A stretch of DNA of 64,000 bases from Blasia pusilla (taxonomy: Eukaryota > Marchantiophyta > Marchantiopsida > Blasiales), in contig CM114273.1 of NCBI GenBank assembly GCA_050084515.1, positions 43,462,001 through 43,526,000 on the forward strand, written 5' to 3'. A program made the translations under genes and the position numbers. Position 1 is the stretch's first letter. Every line of letters starts with the position of its first letter. Shown piece by piece: positions 1 through 12,741 of the stretch. The notes under the pieces were generated by a model. The model was not told where the DNA came from and searched no databases. It worked only from the letters and a program-made list of their open reading frames with translations.

Positions 1-24
1 CATCTCCAAAAATATTGCTTATAT

Positions 25-600
25 TCGGTCTAGGTGGAACAAGATAGACACTTTTATACAATCTTATTCTTGCAAATGTATGGAGTGCAAAGGGTATAGA
101 TTTGGATGTGGCATCATCTAGAATAATCGCTCTATTGTCGGATAGAGGACGTACCGCACATTCAATTTTCAAGATTTCGATCAATCTTTATGAGAGCTCT
201 ATATGTAAGTAAGCGCCTTCTACACTTACAATCCTATTTGCAAAATATATGAATGAAATGCTTCAATATCCAAAAATTGCAAGTTCTAATATATATTAAT
301 TTACTTTTGTGTATCATTTGTAGTTTACCAATCAATAGTCTTGGAGCACACTTAATCTGTGTTGTGGTGCTTATTATATGGGATGAAGCATCCATGTCTC
401 AGCCCTACATATCTAAGGTCGTAAATTGCACTTAACAAGATATTATAGGAAGAGTCTCTATTGAACTACAACAAGTACCATTCGGCGGCAACCTCGTGAT
501 ATTTGGTGGTGAATTGGGTCAAGTCTTCCCTGTTGTTTGTCATGGAGAATTTCACTATCTTTTGATAACATTAATGATACCACATGCAAGCCTTTTTTCA
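25..600 (+). pseudogene. Helitron Pif1-type helicase fragment
   Basis: Remnant of the helicase half of a plant Helitron Rep/helicase protein, which would unwind DNA during rolling-circle transposition. Seen in order on the plus strand: a Walker A-like FGLGGT near 30-50, in which the following GK is replaced by Arg and a stop; ASSRIIALL...GRTAHS near 105-160, matching the family's ASSGIAALLL...GRTAHS; the Walker B-like motif LIIWDEAS near 370-395; and PFGGNLVIFGGELGQVFPVV near 480-535, matching the family's GGDFRQ box. The frame is broken by stops. It continues beyond the left edge of the window. It stands head to head with a minus-strand Rep fragment, so the locus is rearranged. The family assignment is confident; function is lost. 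Confidence 0.8.
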
Positions 601-2060
601 TATATGCATATTTCTAGAATTATTTAAATGTATAAACACTCTTCATGATCATGATCTCCAAATTAATATGACAATCAAAGAGGATGCACAATAATAGATT
701 GTAGGGCACCATCCAATGATTATCCAATGAATATGCATGATTCTTATCGCCCTCTATAATTATCCAATGTACAAAAAAATAGTAATAATTAATGAATACA
801 TCGTCTTATATGCCGCAAAAGAAACAAAGACAAGCAAAGCACATAGTGTGATAAGTATTTGTGATAGATTGGATAACCATCTTTTATCTATCTAGTGTTT
901 GCAACAAAAGCTTTAGGGTAGTCTTTCGTATATTTTTTTTCTTCTTATCCATACATGATGCAGTTGGATTTACTGGCCCACATGGACCATAAATCATGAA
1001 ATTAGACATAGTAGAATAAATCCTTGGATGAGTAGCTTGATTAGGGATTTTTTCTAAAATTTTATGGTCGTAAAGTGAAGTGATGCGCGGTCTATCCTCA
1101 CGAGTCATGATCTAAAATAATAAGAATATTCACATGCCAATGGTACAGTAGATCCCTCTTTTGGAATTGTATGACATAAATTCATCCTACAACTCAACCC
1201 AATATGTGCTTCTCGACGATAAGTCGTAGCAACTCCATCTTCTTCTTGTAAAAAACTTGCACTACCAAATCTGGTCAATGTGCAACTAATTGATGGGTAA
1301 TAAGGCTGATGTGATCTCTTCCAACTTTGAATTGCATGTCATAATGAAAAAGCTCTCAGACTTCCCCAAGACCATGACAATTGTCATTGAATTTTGATCT
1401 AATTGTTGCATATGACGTTGATCTTTGGTAAAAGAAGAGGGTAATATAAGATGTCTCTCAAACCTTGTGCTATCCAAATCATGTTTATACATTGATATGT
1501 TTTGATTTAGGCGTACCTATGATAATTATTGCATCTCTACAGTGGCATAGAGGTCAACCATATATTCTTAAGTAAGTTAACCAAACCATACCAAACAATT
1601 ATTATCTTCGGCACTCTCTTGCGTTTGTAATTAAAAAACGTGCAAATTGTAAGGTTTTAACACTCTTTGTCCTTATCTCTTCAATAATATCACCATCAAG
1701 TTTGTTCTCATCCATACAATCATTCAAGATCTCCATGTCTCTTGCCTCCCTAGAACTTGGTGGAAATATAGTGTTTAGGATGTTTCAAGGATTTCCAAAG
1801 GATAATCTAGGGTACCAATCTACTTTTGTATATAAGGGATGAATTTAATGGTAGATCCTACCTTGAATCCTACTGTGTCCAATTCTACCAAATTTCTCAT
1901 CCACATGCACTCCAATAGATGCTAATTGAAGTACAAAATTATAAGCGTGAGCATAAATAAGAAAATGGGGGCTTGTAGGACCAACACCAAAAATCAAAAG
2001 GGCAGATTTATGCTCCCATGCCCAAAATACAGACCATATGGTGAGTAACAAAACTTCATA
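600..2060 (-). pseudogene. Helitron Rep-domain fragment (minus strand)
   Basis: Eroded N-terminal half of a Helitron Rep/helicase. Reading the minus strand, 2,051-1,845 has GVHVDEKFG...RIQGRIYH, as in the family's GVHxDxxxxxxxxxFRVQGQxYH. The stretch 1,492-1,286 has HLILPSSFTKDQRHMQQ and FFIMTCNSKLEEIT, matching the ILPxSFxGSPRxMxQ and TCNPxWxEI blocks of the replication-initiator region. The stretch 1,108-884 has HPRIYSTMSNFMIYGPCGP, the conserved HPxLYxxVxxxMxHGPCG block. Bases 640-740 resemble 25,880-25,980 of the other Helitron remnant. Several frames and stops are needed, so it is dead. It faces the plus-strand helicase piece at 25-600, implying an inversion or independent fragments. Confidence 0.8.
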
Positions 2061-2193
2061 CCTTAAAATTTTTCATATTTCCAATGTAAAGCATGATATG
2101 ACCAACATATTTTAGTCATATCATCCAACGTATGACAACCACTGATTAGAGCTCTTTTTTAGTCGCAACTTTGTAATATCACTTTCTTGGAAG

Positions 2194-2214
2194 TTTAGGG
2201 TTTAGGGTTTAGGG
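2194..2214. repeat. Interstitial telomere-type tract (TTTAGGG)3
   Basis: Three perfect copies of TTTAGGG, the common plant telomere unit, inside the chromosome. The tract is too short to be a chromosome end. Confidence 0.85.
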
Positions 2215-3351
2215 TTAACTCTTGCAAATACATTGCTTAATCATTCTAGATCATACGTTCTCTTTTTTGCTTTTGAGAATTCCCATCTTATCACCAAGAA
2301 TGGCCCAGTTTTGTTTTTGGGCTTTGCCATGTAGAACCTTCCAAAAATCACGTATATATGTAGGATTTGATGGAATTGGAAGTTTGGAAGAACATTTATA
2401 TTTTTGAAGTAGAGTAAACAAAATTGTTAAATCAAAATTGGAATATGAAAACTATTGACAAAAGAAATAACCATGAATGGAGTTGATTTATGTTGGAGAC
2501 GTTTGAATGAACACAACAACTTGAATGTTAAAATTTTTTCTAACATTTTCGCACAAATGGCATGGCTTTTTTTGTGTGCCTTTGCACGCAAAATTTTGTG
2601 GAACCCATGCAAACACGTAGGATTTGATAGAAGAGGAAGCATGGGAAAAGGATCAACAAATATCAAATTCAAGGTTATAAAGATAATGTCAAAAAAGAAA
2701 TCATAATGTAATTGAACAATAAATTTTCATCACTTAAACCCAATTTTCAAACGCGGGAGAGGTATCCTTCAATATGTTGGCTTGTCTTTATGTATTTTGC
2801 ACTGAAAGTCATGTATTTGTGATATTTGTGAGCGCTTGTCTCTCCACAGCCACAAATATACATTCAAGAGTATCTATTTAGATAATACTTGAAGAAGAGA
2901 GTATTTAGCAAGAAGGAAATTTAATTTGAATGATGTGATTTAGTTTTAATAACTATATTGGTTTTCCACAAAGAGTAGAAAATAGAAGTACTTAATAAAG
3001 AAGAGATTAAAAGAAAGAAAAGAAAATGTAAGAGTAAAAAATAAAGGAAAAGGAGGAGGGAAGGATGTAGAAAAAGAAAGAAGAGGAAAAAAAGAAACCT
3101 AACCTACTACTTGGCCGGATCTCTACCCTAACTCCAACCCCATTACCTACCCTAACCCTAAGCTCAAACTTCCGACGCCTAACCCTAGCCATAGATGGGC
3201 GTCCAATAGGGCTGCCATTTGATAGGGTTGGGAAGTCAGATCAAGTAGATCTGATGGAGGAGACGTGCCAATGCATCTCCGTTGCTACTATTTCCGCCTC
3301 ATGGCGCGTACAAGCCGCACGTTTCTCCCTTAAGGCTTTTTCTGGGCCCTC
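2215..3351. other. Intergenic, no gene recognised
   Basis: AT-rich sequence with a purine-rich patch around 2,990-3,100. The few short open frames show no recognisable motif. It abuts the copia element. Confidence 0.6.
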
Positions 3352-3356
3352 AATTC

Positions 3357-3668
3357 TATGGAAAATTGTTAAACAAGCATAATTGGTGGAAAACGGCTCT
3401 CACACACACATACCACCATGGAGAACGAAATTTTCAATGAGAGAATAAGTGGAGGCTCATCCTCTTCTCAATTCTATAGGGTATGTACAAGCAACCCTAA
3501 CCCTACCCTTAACCATAGTCTCGAGTTAGACTAACTGTGATTAACTAACCCTAGTTAAGATAATCGTGCTTAACTGACTAACCAAGATTAAGCTTCCCTA
3601 CTTCGTGTGAATGCCAAATGTGGCAGTTCAAGTGTCTCATGAGCTTGACTGTAACTCAAACTTCAATA
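3357..3668 (-). repeat. Copia 3' LTR
   Basis: 312 bp, the same length as the LTR at 8,363-8,674. In plus orientation it runs from TATGGAAAAT to CTTCAATA. The outer terminus reads TA where the partner LTR has TG, a likely point mutation. Confidence 0.92.
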
Positions 3669-3680
3669 CTCCCCTCAAGC
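3669..3680 (-). other. Copia polypurine tract
   Basis: On the minus strand the bases directly before the 3' LTR read GCTTGAGGGGAG, a typical copia plus-strand primer tract. Confidence 0.8.
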
Positions 3681-5246
3681 TCATATCGATATCTCTAACG
3701 CCAAAATCCTTTCTAAACATCTCAAACTTATCTCTAGACAATACCTTTGTAAAGATGTCATCAATTTGATGATCTGTAAATCAAGATCAAGATCAAGATC
3801 AAGATCAATTTCTCTTGCAAGCACTTTCTCTCTAATAAAATGATAGTGCACCTCAACATACTTTGTACGAGCATGAAACACAGGGTTATTAGCAAGCTTG
3901 ATGGTACTAATATTATGTGCATATATTACACTAGGTCCTAAGTTACTAACACCAATCTCAACAAGTAGTTGATGAGGCCACATTGCCTCACATGCTGCAT
4001 TGGTTGCTCCTCTGTACTCACACTCTGTTGAAGATAAAGCAATTGTAGGTTTCTTCTTTGAAGCCCAACTTATAGTTGCATTTCCTAAAGTAAATGAATA
4101 ACCAAATGTGGAATGTCGATCAGACATGCTTCTTGCCCGATCAGCATCTGTGAATCCCTGTAATTGAAAACTCGGAGAAGGTTCGAATTGAAGCCCGAAT
4201 TGAATAGAGAATTTCAAATACAGCATAATCCTCCTCACAGCATCAAGGTGAGGTTTTCGAGGTGCTTGCATAAACTCGCTCACTAGGCCAACAACATAGC
4301 TAAAATCTGGTCTTGTTATAGTTAGATAGATCAAACTTCCAACCATGCGCCTGTACATATTAGAATCTGCAAGCAGCTCTCCTTCATCGAATCTTAGCTT
4401 CACGCTCTAATCCAAGGGTATAGAGATTGGCTTACAAGCCGTCATACCATATTTTGAAAGCATATGAAGAGCATATTGTTGTTGTAGTAACCACATGCTC
4501 TCTCCAACCTTGATAAACTCAATACCAAGGAAGTACTTGAGTTCTCCCAAGTCCTTCATATCAAATTCTGCTTGTAACTTAAGCTTGACTTGTTATACCA
4601 TTTCTTCAATACTCCCAATGATCAAGAGATCGTCAACATACAACACAATGAGAATTGTATGACCTTATCCTCTCAAGACATATAACGAGGAGTCAGAATC
4701 ACATACCCTAAAACCCTACTCTTGTAGGACGTATGTAATCTTGCCATACCAAGCTCTTGGAGCTTGTTTGAGCCCGTATAGAACTTTCTTCAACCTGCAT
4801 ACGCAAAATGGAAACTTGGGATGCTAGTATCCAAGTGGTTGAGTCATATATATCTCCTTGTATAGATCTCCATTCAAGAAGGGATTCTTGACATCCATGT
4901 GATGTAATCTCCACTTCTTACTTACTTTAACTGCCAACATTGTTCTCGTAGTCGTCATCTTTGCAACAGGGCTAAATGTTTCCTCATAATCGATACGATG
5001 TTTTTATGCATAGCCCTTAGCCACCAATCTCGCTTTGTATCTGTTAATTATACCATATTGATTGCGTTTGATTTTGTAAACCCATTTGCAACCAACAGCT
5101 TCCTTACCGGAAGGTATATCAACCAGCTCCCATGTTTGTTGATGTCTTAATGCAGCAAGCTCTTCCTCCATAGCTTCAATCCATTTGGCTTTACTCGCAG
5201 CTTCTTCAAAATAACTAGGCTCCTGTTTTTGAAGGGTAGTCACCAT
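3681..5246 (-). pseudogene. Copia reverse transcriptase and RNase H
   Basis: The C-terminal half of the copia polyprotein, which copies element RNA into DNA and degrades the template. RT begins near 5,246 with WVYKIKRNQYG and YKARLVAKGYA. The catalytic YVDDL lies near 4,640-4,620. RNase H lies at 4,403-3,820, with the family's SSTECEYRG near 4,030 and TKYVEVHYHFIREKV near 3,850. Stops and frameshifts separate the blocks. The last codons contain an in-frame GATCAA-type hexanucleotide expansion (about 3,778-3,810), giving an alternating Leu-Asp run where the family has a unique tail. The family assignment is secure; the enzyme is inactive. Confidence 0.9.
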
Positions 5247-5278
5247 ATATGCATGATGTGTCGCAAGGAAACCTTCAT

Positions 5279-6882
5279 TTATGAATCTATGAATTGGATG
5301 TGTAACTCTACTTGATCTACAAAGTTTTGTTCAGAGGTAGAAGCCTCTGGCACCTGACTCAAGCTCCGACTAGTGTCAACAGACTGAATATGTACTATTC
5401 TCGTCCATGGACTCACAAATTTAACTGATGAATTTAGGACCTCTCTTAATCTTGCACTAGTAGTTGAGGAAGTTGAAGACAATGTCTGTTGATTTATAGT
5501 CATATTCTCCCCCTCAACAGACAAGTTTAGAGATGGAATAGGCTCAGATGGAGCATACCATGACTTTAGCTCATCAAAGACAACATCCCGACTAATAATA
5601 AGTTGCCTAGAGGATGGAATGTACACTTATATCCTTTAGTTCCATCAACATAGCCAATGAAGATACATCTTTCAAACTTGGGGTCTTATTTCCGACGTCT
5701 CTGAGAAGGAACATGATATAACAAATACAGCCAAATACTTTCAAGAAAGAAAAATAAGTTTACTTCCTGTGAATACTTCGAATGGAGTTTTATCATGAAC
5801 TCTTGCTGTTGGAATTCGGTTGATTAAGAAGACTGCTCATGCTACAACTGCTGCCCAATAGACCTTAGGCATGTTTTTCTCATTCAGCATAGCTCGTGCC
5901 GCTTCAACAATATGTCAATTTTTCCTCTAAGCCACTCCATTTTGTTATGGAGTGTAATGGCAAGTCACTTGACATTGGATGCCATTCTGACGTAAATAGT
6001 GATCAAACTTTGTTGAAAGATACTCTCCTCCTCCATCACAACGAATTTCAGAATGTGTTGTCCAGTCTGCTTCTCTACTAAAACTTTGAATGTTTGGATC
6101 ATTGAGAATACCTCTAACTTGGCTTTCAAACTGAATACCCACATATACGTAGAGAAGTCATCAATAAATGAAACAAAGTACTAGCAACCACTAAGGCTAT
6201 ATTGTGATGCTGCCCACACATCACTAAGGATCAACTCTAATATCTTGGATGCTCTTCTACCTTGCTTTGGAAAAGGAAATCTAGCTTGTTTTCCAAATTG
6301 GCAAGCAGGACATACCTCTAACGTAGCAGGACTCGCTAATTTAGGGAGTCCCATTACTATATTAGATGATGAAAGACTTTGTAATATTTGAAGATTCATA
6401 TGTCCAATTCTTTTATGCCACACATTTAGATCTGTGACTTGTTGGCCATTTTGAATATACATTGCTCTTTGAATCTCTGGCATAGAAATATCTTATTTGA
6501 ACATTCTACCCGATCTCGTTCCTTTAGCTATCGTAGTCTGGTCATCCATTGTTTCAATGAAACAACCATCTGCGTTAAACTTCACTTGATAACCCTGTTC
6601 AACTATTTGTCCTACAAAAATCAAATTTCTTGCAATGGTAGGAACATGGAGAACATTTCCAAGAGCACAAAGACCATCTGATGTTATTGGAACTTTACCG
6701 ATATGCATGATATGATGTTGAGTGTCATCTCCTGTGAGCACGATTGCAGGATCCTTCACCAGCTCTAAACTACTTAACCATTTTGCTTGTGAGATTATGT
6801 GATTTGATGCACCAGAGTCAATGTACCAATGTATTGTCGAGTCTTTCTTGACCATTGCTCCCATATGATGAGTCATGACCAA
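5279..6882 (-). pseudogene. Copia protease and integrase
   Basis: The middle of the copia polyprotein. Protease: WYIDSGASNHI near 6,820-6,790, where DSG is the aspartic catalytic motif. Pre-integrase: LNVWHKRIGHMNLQ near 6,430-6,390, with a zinc-binding CPACQFGK further on. Integrase core: HSEIRCDGGGEYLS near 6,065-6,020, containing one of the catalytic acidic residues. The stretch 5,626-5,279 matches the variable linker between integrase and RT. Several frame changes are needed to read through. It sits between gag and RT, as expected of copia. Confidence 0.88.
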
Positions 6883-6959
6883 GAGATGCTATGTTTGTGA
6901 ATAGTATTGTTTTTCGTACTGCTCTTGGTGTTGTTGCTCCACATAGTTTTGTTGTTGTA

Positions 6960-7845
6960 AGGCTCTTGTTCTTATATCTGCCTTCTTCTTGAAGCACAAA
7001 TTTGCATAGTGACCCTTTATCCCACAGTAATTGCAAGATCCAGGGATCTTCTATTGCTGACCTTGATCCCAACAGTTTCCACCATCAACACCATGTGATT
7101 GTGTTTGGTACTGGTTCATAGTTGATTGAGTGACGTTATATTGAGTGCCTCTTCCTCCATATGTTTGATATCCATCACGACCACGGAAGTTTCTCCCACG
7201 ATCCCTGCCTCTGTTTGATCCATAACCTGGAAATAGCGCACTCTCTTACAGACTAGATGAGCTACTGCTGCCTACTAGGCGCATCTCTTTACTGATCAAC
7301 AGAGGAACTAACTCTTGAAAGGTTGGATACTTCTCTCTCACAGAGATAGAGGTCTCAAAGGACTTGTAATCCTTTGGAAGGCCTTGAAGAGTGAATAAAA
7401 TCAGATCATGATCGTCTATTATCACTCCAATACCATTCAACTAATCAACAATATGTTTGATATTCAAAATATAATCATTGATGCTCTACGATCCTTTCCT
7501 CACTTCGTTCAATAGCTATTTCAATTGAAGCTTTTTAGCCTTTGTAGATGTTTTGAACAACTTTTCCAATGCATCCCAGGCCTCCTTCGGAATATCAACA
7601 TCTTGGATGTGACCTATCATTGGCGAACCGATCGTTATTGAAATGTAGTGGATTACTTGCCTTGCGCGTTTGTTCCAAGCGCGAACATTCCAGTCTGTTG
7701 AGTCATCTTCTGGCTTGGCCTCATCACCTATGACAAGCTCCCATAGTTCTTGACCCATGAGAAATTATTTCATGCAAAACTTCCAGACATTGTAATTATA
7801 CTTGTCTAGCTTCTCCCTTGTGATTGTTGTTGAGGAATATTCCAT
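6960..7845 (-). pseudogene. Copia gag with zinc knuckle
   Basis: The capsid protein of the copia element. A start codon lies at 7,845 on the minus strand (MEYSSTTITREKLDKYNY), followed by an in-frame stop near 7,770. The reading resumes with MGQELWELV at 7,758, a canonical copia gag opening, and continues with EAWDALEKLF. A CCHC knuckle, CNYCGIKGHYANLC, lies near 7,036-6,994 and would bind element RNA. The upstream LTR and primer site fix the orientation. Frame breaks occur near 7,515 and 7,245. Confidence 0.85.
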
Positions 7846-8350
7846 GATAAACGATTTCACTCACAAAAATATAACTTTAGGCTTTTTACTACTCCAATTG
7901 AAGCATAGATCATCCCTACACAGAAATAAATCTGAAAATTTCCAAAATTGATCAATTGTATGAAAGAACTAGTCGAAATTGGCATGTAAAGAGCAAAATG
8001 CACAACTTTTCTTCACTAATTGCACTTTCCTACACTGAAATTGGTGTTGTAGGAGCTCACAATGTCAAAATCGAGCAATTTTGGGTGCGTTGGAAAGCTC
8101 TTGACGAGTTCTACAAGAGAGCTAAAACAAATTGTTAGCTTCATTTTAGCCGAAGCAGACCCTGATGGCTGAATCGACTGGAAAAGCCCTAAAAAATTGC
8201 CTCCAAAGTTTTATCACCGTCAAAGCTCCATCTGAAATCTGCACCCACTGAGCTCTGAATAAAATTTCCTTCTCCCAAACTGAAATTTTGCCTTCTCTTG
8301 CCTCTCTTCTGTCTTCAAACACCAAGAATTTCAAGTGATGTTTTCCTCTC

Positions 8351-8362
8351 GCTCTGATACCA
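8351..8362 (-). other. Copia primer-binding site (initiator tRNA-Met)
   Basis: On the minus strand, TGGTATCAGAGC lies directly after the 5' LTR. It is the standard plant copia primer site complementary to the 3' end of initiator tRNA-Met. Confidence 0.95.
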
Positions 8363-8674
8363 TGTGGAAAAGTGCTAAACAAGCATAATTGGTGGAAAAC
8401 GACTCTCACACACACACACCACCATGGAGAACGAGATTTGCAATGAGAGAATAAGTGGATGCTGATCGTCTTCTCAATTATATAGGGTATGTACAAGCAA
8501 CCATAACCCTACCCTTAACCATAGTCTCAAGTTAGACTAACTGTGATTAACTAACCCTAGTTAAGATAATCATGCTTAACTGACTAACCAATATTAAGCT
8601 TCCCTACTTCGTGTGAGTGCCAAATGTAGCAATTCAGATGTCTCATGAGCTTGAATGTAACTAAATCTTCAATA
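8363..8674 (-). repeat. Copia 5' LTR
   Basis: 312 bp, paired with 3,357-3,668, with a proper CA end next to the primer site. Promoter and poly(A) functions would lie here, but I could not place them confidently. Confidence 0.92.
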
Positions 8675-8679
8675 AATTC

Positions 8680-11600
8680 TTCCTGAGGCTCTCAAGCGCT
8701 TAGCAACGTTGCCAATGCTCCACTCTACAGTCTCACTACCTTCCACTCTATGCTTCACATCCTCTTGCTCTATACTAAAGCTCACTTCCCCTTGCCTCTA
8801 TCTTCCCTCTCTTACCATGCACTTTATATCTTCTGTATTCATCAGCTACTTCCGGAGGGGTGTGGACTCATGCACTTCTGAGAGCATGGGCACCTCCCTC
8901 AACCCCAATTGCTCATGATTTTCTCTCCATTGTATGTGTTTGAAGGTTTTGCATCCATTGTCGTCTCCTATCATCCTATGGGGGTTTAAGATTTTTCTCC
9001 TAGCACAGGTTTGAGGATTTTTCGCTCCTCATTTAATTGCAGTTGTGTTTATTATGTGGTTGTGCAAGTCTTGTATGGGGCCGCAAACACTCCTTGTGCT
9101 TCCTTTTCCTCATGTGCAAGTCTTGTGCAGGGCCTTAGATAGTGATAGTCCATGTTCAAGAAGGAATCCGTTTGGTGATGTTGAGGGGTATTTTGTTGTT
9201 GTCGCTCTATCCGGATTTTTCAAGTAAGCATCATTTGCTTTGCCTAGTGGTGTTGTTTAGAAAGGAGGGTTATTCGAAGATGTTTTTTCCAGAGGGATGT
9301 TTCCTTTCTATGCACAACATTGTGTCTGAGTCCAATGCGATTCAAAGTAGGATTGTAGTAGAGCCATTAAAGTGGGGTTGCATAATATATATGCAAGTAC
9401 TCATGTAAGAAAAATAAACATATTTTGTGGGACACTTATTTATTTGATGCAAATTAGGTTGTACATTTCATAGGCCATGGTTACCCTAAAGTACGAATCG
9501 ACAACTTTTCTACAGATGCTATGATATGCTTTTTGTCACATGTGGTTGCTCAAGCTCCTTCTGTGTCCTTGTTAGGCCTTAGTTCATTTTGAGGGGATCT
9601 ATTAAACCTCTTCAACATCTTTGGATGTTCTCCAGGCCTCAATAGGCTCTGGGAAGTATACAATGTCTGAATCTATAAGCTTAGCTTCAGAAGGAATAGA
9701 ATCCATTTAAGCATCTCTGAACTCTAGAGCATCTACACGGTGCAATTTTGATTCTCAAGCAGGGTTTTCCATATCCCTATCCTAGATGTTGAGTTGTATG
9801 CAATCATATTGAGAAATTGGAGAGCATTTTGAGCTCTCCCCTAGGCTTAGGGTTTTCTGGTTTGACACTATAGCCCTTTTCCAACGGGTCGACTTTCTCT
9901 GAAACATAGTTCCCCTTTCTGTGCGTCGACTATATTGTTTTTTTTCTAGTTGCGATATGTTTTTTTTCACTTGTTTTATTTGCACTACACTTGGTTTGTA
10001 AGATGATTATAGATAGGCAAGAACAAGACTAGCCTAGACAACCAATCCAAGTCAAAGGAGCCGAGTTTGGAGGTAAACCAAACACGAGAGTGGATCCGAT
10101 CGAGAACGCGGAGCAGCCAAACATAGAATAAGGGGAGGTGTGAGGGCAAGGCCACTCAGTTGGCACTACTTATCGGAGGCTCCTTCCGCTTCCCTGCTTG
10201 CATAGCTACGATCACAGTTGGGACACAACTAAGCGGCCCACAAGACCTATGGTGGCATTTGGCAAAGTAATACAAGAGAATGTTAATAGTAAATTGGGAT
10301 GTAAAGCCAAATCAAGTCGAGTAGTGTGGTCAGTAGAACTCTCTTGCAATGTGCGTGTATAGGTAGAGAGTGGCGATGTAGCATAAATTCGTGCAAACAC
10401 TCCAATATACTAGAATAAACTCAGTTTAAAAATTGCAAGCGTGACTAGATTGAGATTGAATAAATGGCACTAAAATGGATTTAATTGCTTATGCGTCTCA
10501 TATAGTATTCCCTTTAGTTTATACGTCTTATACAATATTCCTTTTGGATTGGAGATGGAATAAATACTCCTAGACACAATACACTGTTTGAAGATAGAAT
10601 CTCTCAAAGACAAACCAATCTAAGACCCATGGCTCCCAAAGAGTAGATCAACGCTTCCACGATAAGGTTGTAGCGACCACTAAGGTAAGAAACGTGGGAA
10701 CTCTAAAAAAAGAAAAATTTAGAGAGTACGAAGGCTCTCGTGAAAGGTTTAAAAAAAAGAAAAAAAAGCAACACGTCTACAATGGCAGAAACGAGTATGC
10801 GTCCCCTTCTATGCTGTGCTAGCTATGAAACAGTTGTCTTGTTGTTAATTGAACTATAAGGAAATTTTATGAAGGCGTTTGGCCTCAAACAAAAAAGTGC
10901 GGGTAGTGAATTAGAAAGGACGCATTAGAAATCCTATAGCTTAGTGGTTTTCAAGATTAGGGTGGGTCGCATGTGGAGATACATGTCCACTAAAACAATA
11001 AGCCGTATCACCAATGAAGTGGAAAAGACGTCTTTTCAGGCTAAAGGCACACTAAGAGATCGTAGTTAAGAAGTGTAAAGGATGTGCTGAGCGCATGGCG
11101 ATGCTAGAAGCCTTCAAGTACTGAATAGTGAAAGCCTTGGTGGCTCGTTTGCATGAAACAACAATAATCTGAAACTTGTTGTTGTCTATGGGTACAATAA
11201 ATGATGCTATATTGGATGAAAGGGAGGTAGCATTATAAAGATCAGTTATGGTAACGTGATTGTCACCAAGAAGTGCACAGTATATAAGAAAACAGAGACA
11301 CATCAATATTGATGAACAAAAGTTGCACTCTAACAGCTATAAAGAATTTCATCCAACAACAATGAATATAGATAGACGGCTTATTGTAAAGCATGTCTAT
11401 ACACATGAGAAATTAATGCGACAAGTGCAGATTGTACTTATTTAAGTAACATGTTATAAGTGTAGAGATGGTTATTAACAAATACCAAAAGCTGTCCAAC
11501 ATCTTACACGGTAGCAATTATAATGTGGCCTGATACAAGGGGTTTCAAAAATATGCACGCAACATGGAAGACGTGAATTGAAACATAAGCTTATAGCACA

Positions 11601-11896
11601 AAAAAAATCTTGGAAACTTGGCATCAAACAACTATGATGTAAGCTGATGCAAAAGTTTTCTAAAATCTTCCCCTACTATGGAAAGGCTAAAGGTGCACCA
11701 TAAGTTTAAGCACAAAATAACATGCCGAAACCTTTGCATTACAACATTGATGGTATATCTTGATGAAAGATTTGGTCTAAAATATCTTGTTCTATGGAAA
11801 GCGTGCATGTATGGTTACACAAGCTTTGCCTACAAAACATTATCGAAATTCACTTATAAATAGACCACTATATATTGAACTAGATTGCTAGAGAAT
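8680..11896. other. Intergenic, no gene recognised
   Basis: AT-rich sequence on both strands. Only short open frames were seen and none carried a recognisable domain. Confidence 0.55.
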
Positions 11897-12325
11897 TTAA
11901 GAGGCGCCACATAATTCTAGTAATTGAGCTACCTTCTCCTTGGTTTCAGATACCTGGCCGTACTTCTGATTGATATAGTCCACGAATGCACAAACATCAT
12001 TTGTGACTTGCTTCAGGGAATTCTTCAACTGCATGATGATATCAATGTTGTATTTTTCGTCCTCACTGATGGTTCTGAGAAGCATGTTGACTATCTCCAG
12101 TAGACTCTGAGAGTCTTCATATTTTTCTCAGACAACCTCAATATTGGACAATGCGGTTTCATACAGATATACTGGGACATTGTCTTCATCAAGCATATGT
12201 GGTGTGATTTCATCCAGTTGTTTCTCTTCGACAACGGATCGTCTCCTTCTTCTTCTCCGCTTAGTCCGCTTGTCTATCGCATCATCGCTAGATGGGAGAT
12301 CAGAAGAAGCTGATTTTTGTAACAT
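11897..12325 (-). pseudogene. Hypothetical basic/coiled-coil protein fragment
   Basis: One minus-strand reading frame of about 143 codons, interrupted by a single TGA at 12,130-12,128. The N-terminal part holds a strongly basic run (RTKRRRRRRR), which could act as a nuclear-localisation signal. The C-terminal part (KYNIDIIMQLKNSLKQVTND onwards) is amphipathic and coiled-coil-like. The same frame continues across the stop, suggesting either a recently broken gene or a splice I cannot place. It lies just downstream (minus strand) of the Helitron-like remnant at 12,742-14,335 and could be part of it. I do not recognise the family. Confidence 0.35.
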
Positions 12326-12741
12326 CTCCTATAAAAAAACAGATTGAGACTAGGAAGTACATCAAAGAATAGCAAGAGGGATGGAAAACCATAAATGGAT
12401 AGAAAAAAAAACATGAAGAAAAAAAGAAGAAGGATTAATCTATTCCATTGAACATGTACATAGCCTAAGTGGGCATGTCTATTGGTTATGGACAACCTGA
12501 ACTGTAAACATAACCTAACTGAATATGTGTATTGGTTATGAACAACGTGAATCATAATTATCCCATGGTGCTTTTCAAGTTGAACTATGCTACATAAAAA
12601 TGCACATTGATAGTATTCTAGATAGAAGCGTGGGATAATTCAAAAACTGAAAGGGTTGAGATGAGCAATAACCCTTGTGAAATTGCTGCAACCAATTTTC
12701 CAACTAAGTCGATACTAACAAAGTAGGCAATATGTTTTAGC

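Larger units (their letters stand above)
3357..8674 (-). mobile_element. Full-length Ty1/copia LTR retrotransposon (degenerate)
   Basis: A complete 5,318-bp element on the minus strand. Two 312-bp LTRs (8,363-8,674 is the 5' LTR, 3,357-3,668 the 3' LTR) are flanked by a perfect 5-bp target duplication AATTC at 3,352-3,356 and 8,675-8,679. A primer site complementary to initiator tRNA-Met abuts the 5' LTR and a purine tract abuts the 3' LTR. Domain order on the minus strand is gag, zinc knuckle, protease, integrase, RT, RNase H, which is the copia order. Aligning the LTRs by eye gives about 23 mismatches in 312 positions (about 7%), so it is an old insertion. Multiple stops and frameshifts in the polyprotein make it non-autonomous. 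Confidence 0.95.

Noticed and set aside
3140-3195. CCTAACCCTA-like sequence as a second telomeric tract
   Set aside because: The units are irregular and separated by unrelated bases.
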